Shown here in pieces: positions 1 through 5,777 of a stretch of DNA of 5,777 nucleotides. The notes below the pieces were generated by a model that saw only the letters and a program-made list of their open reading frames with translations, did no database searches and had not been told where the DNA came from. Both the position numbers and the translations under genes were made by a program. Source of the DNA: an uncultured Altererythrobacter sp. (lineage in GTDB: Bacteria > Pseudomonadota > Alphaproteobacteria > Sphingomonadales > Sphingomonadaceae); NCBI GenBank assembly GCA_937950385.1, contig CALFEA010000247.1, positions 1 through 5,777 on the forward strand. The letters run 5' to 3'. The stretch's first letter is position 1. Each line of letters starts with the position of its first letter.

Positions 1-23
1 AGTCTTTCGTCGATACCTAGATT

Positions 24-43
24 GCCCCTTTTCAAAAGCGGGC
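24..43. repeat. Imperfect inverted repeat (GCCCCTTTT / AAAAGcGGGC)
   Basis: Arms GCCC-CTTTT (24-32) and AAAAG-c-GGGC (34-43) are complementary apart from one extra C at 39. As RNA this gives about eight base pairs with a bulge and a tight TCA loop. No T-run follows on either strand, so it does not look like a standard intrinsic terminator. It could be the remains of a terminator from a gene to the left, or a protein-binding dyad upstream of the operon promoter. Confidence 0.35.
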
Positions 44-61
44 GTAGTAGAGAGAAATTGA

Positions 62-91
62 ACTAGGCGTTGCACTAGGTGACTTACTGGT
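62..91 (+). repeat. Three 12-bp-spaced ACTAGG-like direct repeats
   Basis: ACTAGGCG (62-69), ACTAGGTG (74-81) and a degenerate ACTGGT (86-91) start exactly 12 bp apart. A near inverted copy, ACCTAG, lies at 15-20. The repeats overlap the region where a promoter is expected, 40-70 bp before the first start codon. Evenly spaced repeats of this kind can be binding sites for an activator or repressor, but the copies are short and this could be chance. Confidence 0.3.
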
Positions 92-100
92 CTAACACAC

Positions 101-123
101 CCTTGGTGGAGTTGGGCCCAAGG
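101..123 (+). promoter_or_regulatory. Small hairpin covering the adaptor gene ribosome binding site
   Basis: CCTTGG (101-106) and CCAAGG (118-123) are perfectly complementary, with an 11-nt loop. The right arm contains most of the AAGGA Shine-Dalgarno sequence (120-124) that serves the ATG at 131. An alternative perfect 10-bp palindrome, TTGGGCCCAA (112-121), overlaps the same bases. Either fold could lower translation initiation in the mRNA. The stem is only 6 bp, so its effect, if any, is inferred. Confidence 0.35.
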
Positions 124-130
124 AATGGTT

Positions 131-1417
131 ATGAATTACGAAACCTCAATCACTGGCGAGGCGGATGCTCAGCAAACCGGCTCATTATCCGCAGGCGCCG
201 CGATGGATGATGATGGACCGCAGGGGCGGAATAAATCGCTCATAATCATTGGGGCATTGGTGGTTTTGGCGGTGCTCGCCATTCTAGCCTATCTTGCCTA
301 TTCCAGCTCTCAGACGCCTGCCGCCGATGATGAAAGTGACGGCCAATTGCCCGCAATTACCGTTGTGTCGCCTGGCCAAGAAACCATTCAAGGCGAAATC
401 ACTGCCACCGGTACGATTGCTGCGCGGCGCGAAGTGCCCGTCGGTGCTGTCGGCGAAGGCGGACGCGTTGTATCTGTGCCTGTCGATGCAGGCGATTGGG
501 TGCGCCAAGGCCAAGTGCTGGTCGTGATTGATCGCTCAGTTCAGCAGCAACAAGCCGTAGGGCTCGCAGCCAGTATCGAAGTTGCGCAGGCCGACGCCAA
601 TTTGGCGCAGGCCAATCTTGCCCGCGCTCTGAAACTGGTGGATCGCGGCTTTATCTCCAAGGCTGATGTCGACCGCCTGACCGCCACCCGCGATGCAGCC
701 AATGCCCGCGTTAAAGTTGCCCGCGCTCAGCTCAATGAAACGCGTGCCCGCAATGCCCGCCTCAATATTGTCGCGCCAACCTCTGGCCTTTTGCTGGAAC
801 GCAATGTTGAGCCGGGTCAAACCGTTGGCGCCGGATCACCGCCGCTGTTCCGCATCGCCAAAAATGGCGAGATGGAAGTGATGGCGATGGTAAGCGAGGA
901 GCAGATCGCGACCTTGCCCCAAGGCGTCTCAGCACAAATCACGCCAACCGGCAGCGGCAAAACATACAATGGCCAAGTGTGGCAAATCGCCCCGACCATT
1001 GATGCACAAAGCCGCCAAGGCATTGCCCGGATCGCTCTGCCTTATGCAGAGGGGCTTCGTCCCGGCGGATTTGCCACAGCCGTTATCAAAAGCGGGACGG
1101 CGGTTGCGACTTTGCTGCCGGAAAGCGCGGTTCTGGCCGATGATGCGGGCAGTTTTGTCTATGTCATCAACGCTGAAAACAAGGCGACGCGCCGCTCTGT
1201 CACAACCGGCCCTGTCACGCCCAATGGCGTAACGATTATGGAAGGCATTAACGGCACGGAGAAAATTGTGCTGCGCGCTGGCGGGTTCCTGACCGAAGGG
1301 GAAACCGTAAAGCCGGTGTTTGCGCCAGATTCAGAAGCCCCGCCCAAACCTGCTGCGAAGCCATCCCCAAATCCCGCAGCGCAAGAGCCTGCCCCGACTG
1401 CTGAGAGCGAGGCATAA
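131..1417 (+). CDS. RND efflux periplasmic adaptor subunit (HlyD/AcrA-type membrane fusion protein)
   Basis: Adaptor that links an inner-membrane RND pump to a TolC-like outer-membrane channel. Numbered from M131, the 428-aa product has a 35-residue acidic, polar N-terminus and one membrane helix (about 37-57). It then shows a first lipoyl half (102-136, GGRVVSVPVDAGDWVRQGQ), an alpha-helical hairpin (137-209), a second lipoyl half (211-241, IVAPTSGLLLERNVEPGQTV), a beta-barrel (247-323) and a membrane-proximal domain (326-398). The end is a Pro/Ala/Glu-rich tail (399-428). There is no cysteine, so it is not a lipoprotein like AcrA; an uncleaved signal anchor is likely. The hairpin tip has R165-x3-L169-x6-S176, the spacing of the AcrA TolC-docking motif. 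ATG 131 is preferred because AAGGA (120-124) lies 6 nt before it; the ATG at 125 directly abuts AAGGA. The permease gene follows after 3 nt, so the two are co-transcribed. Substrate unknown. Confidence 0.93.
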   Translation: MNYETSITGEADAQQTGSLSAGAAMDDDGPQGRNKSLIIIGALVVLAVLAILAYLAYSSSQTPAADDESDGQLPAITVVSPGQETIQGEITATGTIAARREVPVGAVGEGGRVVSVPVDAGDWVRQGQVLVVIDRSVQQQQAVGLAASIEVAQADANLAQANLARALKLVDRGFISKADVDRLTATRDAANARVKVARAQLNETRARNARLNIVAPTSGLLLERNVEPGQTVGAGSPPLFRIAKNGEMEVMAMVSEEQIATLPQGVSAQITPTGSGKTYNGQVWQIAPTIDAQSRQGIARIALPYAEGLRPGGFATAVIKSGTAVATLLPESAVLADDAGSFVYVINAENKATRRSVTTGPVTPNGVTIMEGINGTEKIVLRAGGFLTEGETVKPVFAPDSEAPPKPAAKPSPNPAAQEPAPTAESEA

Positions 1418-1420
1418 GCC

Positions 1421-4400
1421 ATGGGCTTTCGCAACATGTCCGCCTGGTCGATCCGCAACCCGGTAATCCCGCTGGTTGCGTTTTTCGCTTTGCTGATTGC
1501 CGGCATTGCGAGTTTTGCCAGCATGGATGTAGTGAACAATCCGGATATTGAATTTCCCGGTGTCCAAGTCTCAATCTCTCAGCCCGGCGCGGCGCCAACT
1601 GAGATTGAAAACCAGATCACTCAGCGCGTGGAAAGCGCGGTGCGCTCGCTCAATGGTGTGCGCAATATCAGCTCCACCGCGAGCGAGGGCAATTCGCGCA
1701 CCTTTGTCGAATTTGAAATCGGTTATGATCCCAATGTAGTGACCTCTGAGGTCAAGAACGCGGTGGATTCCATTCGCGGCAGCCTGCCTGATGGCATTCA
1801 AGAACCGCGCGTCAATAAGGTGGATGTCGCGGGCGGTTTCCTGGGTATTTATGCCGTTGAAGCCAATGATATGACCATTGAGCAATTGAGCTGGTTCATC
1901 GATGATACGGTGGCCAAGCAGCTCTTGGCAGTTGAAGGCATGGCCGAAGTCAACCGTTTTGGCGGCGTCAATCGCGAGATTGAAGTCTTGCTCGATCCAG
2001 CCAAAATGCAATCGCTCGGCGTGACAGCAGGACAGATCAACTCGCTGCTGCGTCAAGACAATCTGGATGCAGGCGGCGGTGTCGCAGAGGTAGGCGGAAC
2101 GCGCCAATCCGTGCGTGTTTTGGGCAGCATGGACACAGCCTTTGCCTTGTCACAGCGCCAAGTCCGCGCCGCCAGCGGTATGCCCGTAAAGCTGGCGGAT
2201 TTCGCCACTGTTCGCGATGGTTATTCAGAGCAAACCTCGATCAGCAAGGTGCGCGATAAGCAGGTGGTGAACTTTGCCATGTCGCGCGCAAAAGGCGCCT
2301 CTGATGTGACCACATTTGATGAAGCGCTTGTGGTTATTGAGAAGATTGAAGCCGCCAATCCAGGCGTGAAATTTATCCCGCTGTTCAACACGGTGAAATA
2401 CACCAAGGATCAATACACCAGTTCGATCGCCGCCATGATCGAAGGCGCGGTGCTGGCCGTGATCGTGGTGTTTTTCTTCCTGCGCGATTGGCGTGCGACG
2501 ATTATCTCTGCGGTCGCGATCCCGCTTTCGGCGATCCCCACCTTTTACTTCATGGATTTGCTCGGCTTTAACTTGAACCAATTGTCTCTGCTGGCATTGG
2601 CATTGGTGGCCGGGGTCTTGGTCGATGATGCGATCGTTGAGATTGAGAATATCGTGCGGCATATGCGAATGGGCAAATCCGCCTATCAAGCATCCATTGA
2701 TGCCGCCGATGAGATCGGCCTAGCCGTTGTCGCAACTTCATTCTGTATTGTCGCCGTGTTCTTGCCCGTGGGCCTGATGCCCGGCGTATCAGGACAGTTC
2801 TTCAAGAACTTTGGCCTAACAATTGTGGTCGCCGTTTTGATGAGCCTTGCGGTCGCGCGGATGATTACACCGATGATGGCCGCCTATTTCATGAAGGCAA
2901 AAGGCCACGCCGATCATGGCAATGGCCCATGGATGGACCGCTATATGCGCGTCCTTGAATGGTCGCTTGATCGGGGCAAATTGTACGAGCGGCGCGAAGG
3001 GCGCGAAGCCCCGCAATCGCGGTTCCGCTACAACCTCGCCCTATTGCTGACGGCGATTGTGATGATCGGCCTGTCGGGTTGGGCGATTTTCACCTTCTAT
3101 ATGGGCGCCATTGAAATGGGTCTGCCGGCAGAGGCGGGTCAGATATTCTCTGATGACATCAACTCGACCAGCTATTTCCTTGCGTCCAAACTGACTGAAA
3201 TTGTCTTGCTGATGGTGGCGACGGGCGTTGGCTTCTTGGTTGGTTTGATCGTCCTGAAAGTAATTTCGCCGATTGTAACAGCCATTGCCCATTTCCTTGG
3301 TTGGGTGCTGGGCTGGGTCAGCTATTTGGTCCTTGGTTGGCTGGTTGAATCAAAACGTCCTGCGCCGCTGGGCATCACGCCAATTGCAGGCAGTTTCCGT
3401 TGGTTAGAGGCGCGTTTTTACGATCACCGTTTGTGGATGCTCATGATGGGCTATTTCGCCTTCATGCTGACGGTCTTATTGTTCGCCAATACGCCGTTCC
3501 AATTCCAGCCAGAGGTCGATGACGACAATAGCCGTATCGAGCTTGAAATGGTGCCGGGCACGACATTGGCAACGACAGAGCGGGTTACCGACCAGGTCAG
3601 CGCATTGCTTTATGAGCAGCCTGAGGTTGAACTGGCGCTGGAGCGGATCAGGCAAGGCGAAGCGACAATCTACATCACGCTTGCTGACGACCGCCAGAAA
3701 ACGAAGAAAGAATTTGAGCGTTCTTTAGGGCCGCAATTGTCGCAAATTGCCGATGCGCGTGTGCGCTTTCAGGCCGATCAAGGCCCCGGCGGCCCAAGCA
3801 GCGGACGCGATATTACCGTCATGCTGGCTGGGTCCGATCCTGACTTGCTCAACAAAACCGCTGGCCAATTGGTTGAGGAAATGAAGGGCATTGATTCCAT
3901 CGTTGCCCCCCGGATCAGTGCCGATGTCTCGCGCCCGGAAATAATCGTGCGTCCGCGCGCTGGTATTGCGGCAGAATTGGGAGTGACCACTGTCGCGCTC
4001 AGCCAAGCCATTCGTATCGCGACAATGGGCGAAATTGAGCAAAATGCCGCTAAATTCTCATTGTCTGATCGCCAAATTCCGATCCGCGTGAAACTGCCCA
4101 TATCCTCGCGTGAGGACATCGATACGCTCGCCAATCTGCCTGTGCCAACGGCAAGCGGCGGCTCTGTTCCGCTTAGCCGAGTGGCCGATATCACTTTTGG
4201 AGCAGGCCCAACTTCGATCCAGCGCCAGAACCAAAGCCGCCGCGTATTCATCGGCGCAGACTTGGCGCAAGGCGTTTTGCGCGGCGATGCATCCCCCTTG
4301 ATCGACGAATTGCCTATTTTGCAAAACCTTCCGCAAGGCGTCATCCGCGATGCAGCGGGCACGGATGAGTTTGAAAAAGAGCTCTCTGACAATTTTGGCA

Positions 4401-5050
4401 ATGCGTTGATTGCAGGTGTGTTGCTTGTCTTTGCCGTGCTGGTGCTTTTGTATAAGCGCGTGATGTCGCCGCTGGTGAATATGTGTTCTTTGGCCTTGGC
4501 ACCGCTTGGCGGGATCATGCTGGTTTGGGGCGTCGGTCAACCGCTCTCAATGCCGGTGCTGATCGGGATTTTGCTATTGCTGGGCATTGTCTCCAAAAAC
4601 TCGATCCTGCTGATTGATTTTGCGATTGAGGAAATGGCCAATGGCACGCGCAAACGCACTGCAATTCTAGAGGCCGGACATAAGCGCGCGCAGCCGATTG
4701 TGATGACCACTGTTGCGATGACAGCGGGCATGGTGCCAACGGCATTGTCGCTTTCCGGTGATGGCGCATGGCGGCAACCGATGGGCATTGTGGTGATTGG
4801 CGGCTTGGTTCTCTCCACCCTGCTGACGCTGATGATTGTGCCGGCTGGATTTAGCCTTGCCGATGGGCTGGAGAAACGTGTTGGCCCGTGGATGCGCCAG
4901 AAATTCCTAACCTATAAGCCGGGCGATGATGGCGAGCCTGTTCCAGAGCCTGCGCCATCTGATGACCCGCAGGATTATGGCGCTGCAAAACCGGCTGCGC
5001 CTGCGATCCCCGCAACGCGCCTGCCGCCGGGGGCTGAACCTGCTGAGTAA
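1421..5050 (+). CDS. RND efflux permease (AcrB/MdtB-like, HAE1-type family) with an enlarged TM6-TM7 loop
   Basis: Proton-driven inner-membrane pump, expected to work as a trimer with the adaptor encoded just upstream. In 1209 residues I see TM1 (13-33), a first porter domain (34-330), TM2-TM6 (337-490), TM7 (671-690), a second porter domain (700-985) and TM8-TM12 (990-1143). Proton-relay residues match AcrB: D402/D403 in GVLVDDAIVEIEN (AcrB D407/D408), K1059 in GIVSKNSILLIDF (K940), and R1089 and T1096 in RAQPIVMTT (R971, T978). The pump should therefore be active. AcrB has about 1049 residues; the excess here is mainly an insert at about 519-663 and a Pro/Ala-rich tail after 1160. ATG 1421 is kept because GFRNMSAWSIRNPV matches the usual family N-terminus; GAGG (1409-1412) is a weak ribosome binding site inside the adaptor gene, suggesting translational coupling. 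Methionine 6 (1436) is a less likely start. Drug/amphiphile export is the family expectation; a metal (HME) role is not indicated, and the actual substrate is unknown. Confidence 0.95.
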   Translation: MGFRNMSAWSIRNPVIPLVAFFALLIAGIASFASMDVVNNPDIEFPGVQVSISQPGAAPTEIENQITQRVESAVRSLNGVRNISSTASEGNSRTFVEFEIGYDPNVVTSEVKNAVDSIRGSLPDGIQEPRVNKVDVAGGFLGIYAVEANDMTIEQLSWFIDDTVAKQLLAVEGMAEVNRFGGVNREIEVLLDPAKMQSLGVTAGQINSLLRQDNLDAGGGVAEVGGTRQSVRVLGSMDTAFALSQRQVRAASGMPVKLADFATVRDGYSEQTSISKVRDKQVVNFAMSRAKGASDVTTFDEALVVIEKIEAANPGVKFIPLFNTVKYTKDQYTSSIAAMIEGAVLAVIVVFFFLRDWRATIISAVAIPLSAIPTFYFMDLLGFNLNQLSLLALALVAGVLVDDAIVEIENIVRHMRMGKSAYQASIDAADEIGLAVVATSFCIVAVFLPVGLMPGVSGQFFKNFGLTIVVAVLMSLAVARMITPMMAAYFMKAKGHADHGNGPWMDRYMRVLEWSLDRGKLYERREGREAPQSRFRYNLALLLTAIVMIGLSGWAIFTFYMGAIEMGLPAEAGQIFSDDINSTSYFLASKLTEIVLLMVATGVGFLVGLIVLKVISPIVTAIAHFLGWVLGWVSYLVLGWLVESKRPAPLGITPIAGSFRWLEARFYDHRLWMLMMGYFAFMLTVLLFANTPFQFQPEVDDDNSRIELEMVPGTTLATTERVTDQVSALLYEQPEVELALERIRQGEATIYITLADDRQKTKKEFERSLGPQLSQIADARVRFQADQGPGGPSSGRDITVMLAGSDPDLLNKTAGQLVEEMKGIDSIVAPRISADVSRPEIIVRPRAGIAAELGVTTVALSQAIRIATMGEIEQNAAKFSLSDRQIPIRVKLPISSREDIDTLANLPVPTASGGSVPLSRVADITFGAGPTSIQRQNQSRRVFIGADLAQGVLRGDASPLIDELPILQNLPQGVIRDAAGTDEFEKELSDNFGNALIAGVLLVFAVLVLLYKRVMSPLVNMCSLALAPLGGIMLVWGVGQPLSMPVLIGILLLLGIVSKNSILLIDFAIEEMANGTRKRTAILEAGHKRAQPIVMTTVAMTAGMVPTALSLSGDGAWRQPMGIVVIGGLVLSTLLTLMIVPAGFSLADGLEKRVGPWMRQKFLTYKPGDDGEPVPEPAPSDDPQDYGAAKPAAPAIPATRLPPGAEPAE
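2975..3409 (+). other. Extra membrane module inserted between TM6 and TM7 of the RND permease
   Basis: This covers permease residues of about 519-663, where AcrB has only a short cytoplasmic link with one amphipathic helix. It has an Arg/Glu-rich stretch (520-536) and a hydrophobic helix (about 539-562). An acidic loop follows (563-591, with SDDINSTS), then a second helix (592-612) and a third long hydrophobic stretch (616-642) with three LGW triplets. It ends in a positively charged segment (643-670) leading into TM7. The reading frame stays open and codon use looks like the rest of the gene, so this appears to be real coding sequence, not a frameshift artefact. Function unknown; boundaries are by eye. 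Confidence 0.7.
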
Positions 5051-5162
5051 ATCGGACACGAAGCCCCGCGCTAAGCCCCAAACTGGGCTCGGTGCTAGTT
5101 TCGGCGCCAATTTAGGGGGCGGCGCTTTACCCGCTGAACTGGCACCGGACCGGGCGCGGCGA

Positions 5163-5777
5163 ATGCGCTGGACTGCCACAGGCATGTTGGTGGCGATGGC
5201 GGTCATCTATTTCTCGTCCCGAGAAATGCTGGGCGGACATGCAGCTTGGGGCTATGTGAATGCCTTTGCAGAGGCCGCGATGGTCGGCGGCCTTGCCGAT
5301 TGGTTCGCGGTCACCGCCCTGTTCCGTCATCCGCTTGGCATTCCCATTCCGCACACAGCGATCATCCCGCAAAATAAGGACCGCATTGCTGATACGATGG
5401 CCGGCTTTCTGCGCGACAATTTCTTGACCCCCGCCGTGGTTGCGCGGCGCATGTTTGCGATGAATATTGCGGGCGCTGCGGGCGATTTTCTGGTTGCTCC
5501 CAAAGAAGACAATCGTAGCCGGATTACTGGCGGCGCGGCGGAACTCTTGGCCGAAGTGCTGGAATCGCTCGACCCTGATCGGCTTGGCAATCAAGTGCGC
5601 ACCGGGCTGGCGGGGCAGCTCGCCAAGCTTGATATTGCGCCGCTGCTGGGCCGGATGCTGGAAAGCGCGATTGCCGATGGGCGGCATATGCCGCTGATCG
5701 ATGGCTTTATCCGCTGGGCCGGTTTGACGCTGGAAGACAATGAGGAAATGGTCACCGATGTGATCCACGCCCGCGCC
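5163..5777 (+). CDS. DUF445 family membrane protein (YjiN-like), 3' end outside the window
   Basis: The visible 205 residues match my knowledge of the DUF445 family: an N-terminal membrane helix (about 5-18), then AFAEAAMVGGLADWFAVTALFRHPLGIPIPHTAIIP (34-69) and KDRIADTMAGFLRDNFL (72-88), followed by a helical, soluble-looking region. A C-terminal membrane helix, usual in the family, would lie beyond the edge. The biochemical role of the family is not established. The start is uncertain: 5163 is the first in-frame ATG after the permease stop but has no good ribosome binding site. The frame stays open upstream through PDRARR and back to 4911, with in-frame ATGs at 4926, 4929, 4962 and 4977, all inside the permease gene, and CTG codons at 5040 and 5043 just before its stop. 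Homologs as I recall them have some residues before the RMRWTATG segment, so a start upstream of 5163 is quite possible. It lies on the same strand within 112 nt of the pump gene, with no convincing terminator between, so it may be in the operon. Confidence 0.85.
   Translation, partial: MRWTATGMLVAMAVIYFSSREMLGGHAAWGYVNAFAEAAMVGGLADWFAVTALFRHPLGIPIPHTAIIPQNKDRIADTMAGFLRDNFLTPAVVARRMFAMNIAGAAGDFLVAPKEDNRSRITGGAAELLAEVLESLDPDRLGNQVRTGLAGQLAKLDIAPLLGRMLESAIADGRHMPLIDGFIRWAGLTLEDNEEMVTDVIHARA

Larger units (their letters stand above)
1..130 (+). promoter_or_regulatory. Non-coding leader upstream of the efflux operon
   Basis: I see no supportable gene here; short open stretches from the left edge end at stops by about position 66 and resemble nothing I know. 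The region should hold the operon promoter. Weak -35-like hexamers are TTGAAC (58-63) and TTGCAC (70-75). The best -10-like hexamer is TCTAAC (91-96), but it sits only 15 bp from the second -35 and the match is poor, so no promoter is called precisely. The leader also carries a dyad, spaced direct repeats and a hairpin over the ribosome binding site, listed separately. Together they make regulated expression plausible, but no regulator gene is present in the window. Confidence 0.45.

Noticed and set aside
1..66. Tail of an upstream gene reading in from the left edge
   Set aside because: The short translations (about 20 residues) match nothing I recognise, and too little sequence is present to support a call.
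125..130. ATG at 125 as the adaptor start
   Set aside because: The AAGGA ribosome binding site ends at 124, leaving no spacer; the in-frame ATG at 131 has a normal 6-nt spacing.
1571..2689. Minus-strand open frames of 178 and 154 aa within the permease gene
   Set aside because: Antisense to conserved permease sequence, with His/Gln/Asp-rich composition typical of shadow frames.
2975..3409. Frameshift, gene fusion or mobile insertion as the cause of the long TM6-TM7 region
   Set aside because: The frame is open throughout with similar codon use, and no terminal repeats, target duplications or transposase-like sequence are visible, so an in-frame domain expansion is the simpler reading.
3778..4518. 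246-aa open frame on the minus strand inside the permease gene
   Set aside because: It lies wholly antisense to a strongly supported RND porter-domain coding region, has no recognisable domain, and is explained by the codon bias of the real gene.
5074..5089. AGCCC / GGGCT hairpin after the permease stop as a terminator
   Set aside because: The stem is only 5 bp with a 6-nt loop and no T-run follows; it may also lie within coding sequence of the next gene.
5127..5768. 213-aa open frame on the minus strand opposite the DUF445 gene
   Set aside because: The + strand reading has clear family motifs; the minus reading is His/Arg/Gln-rich and resembles nothing, as expected of an antisense shadow.

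Overview
This window is a stretch of bacterial chromosome carrying an RND-type multidrug efflux operon. All genes lie on the + strand. Codon use is moderately GC-rich (by eye, mid-50s % GC). The permease N-terminus (an SAWSIRNPVIP motif) and the DUF445 protein (an AFAEAAMVGGLADWFAV motif) look like those of Alphaproteobacteria, most likely a sphingomonad or Erythrobacter-like organism. That placement is inference from recall, not a search.

Layout. Positions 1-130 are non-coding leader. They hold a dyad (24-43), three 12-bp-spaced ACTAGG-like repeats (62-91), and a small hairpin that covers the first Shine-Dalgarno sequence (101-123). Next comes a periplasmic adaptor (membrane fusion protein, 131-1417). 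Three bases later the inner-membrane RND pump begins (1421-5050, 1209 aa). After 112 bases, or with an undetected overlapping start, a DUF445-family membrane protein begins and runs off the right edge (first ATG 5163, to 5777).

How they work together. The permease would use proton flux to drive substrate export; its proton-relay residues D402, D403, K1059, R1089 and T1096 are all present. The adaptor, anchored in the inner membrane by one N-terminal helix, would connect the pump to a TolC-like outer-membrane channel. It keeps an R-x3-L-x6-S motif at its hairpin tip, as in AcrA. No outer-membrane channel and no TetR/MarR-type regulator is encoded here, so those must lie outside the window. The substrate cannot be read from the sequence.

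Most unusual point. The permease has about 145 extra residues between TM6 and TM7. They contain at least two additional membrane helices plus a third long hydrophobic, glycine/tryptophan-patterned segment whose topology does not add up simply. Otherwise this is a fairly ordinary efflux locus; I found no mobile element, CRISPR array, RNA gene or clearly new system.
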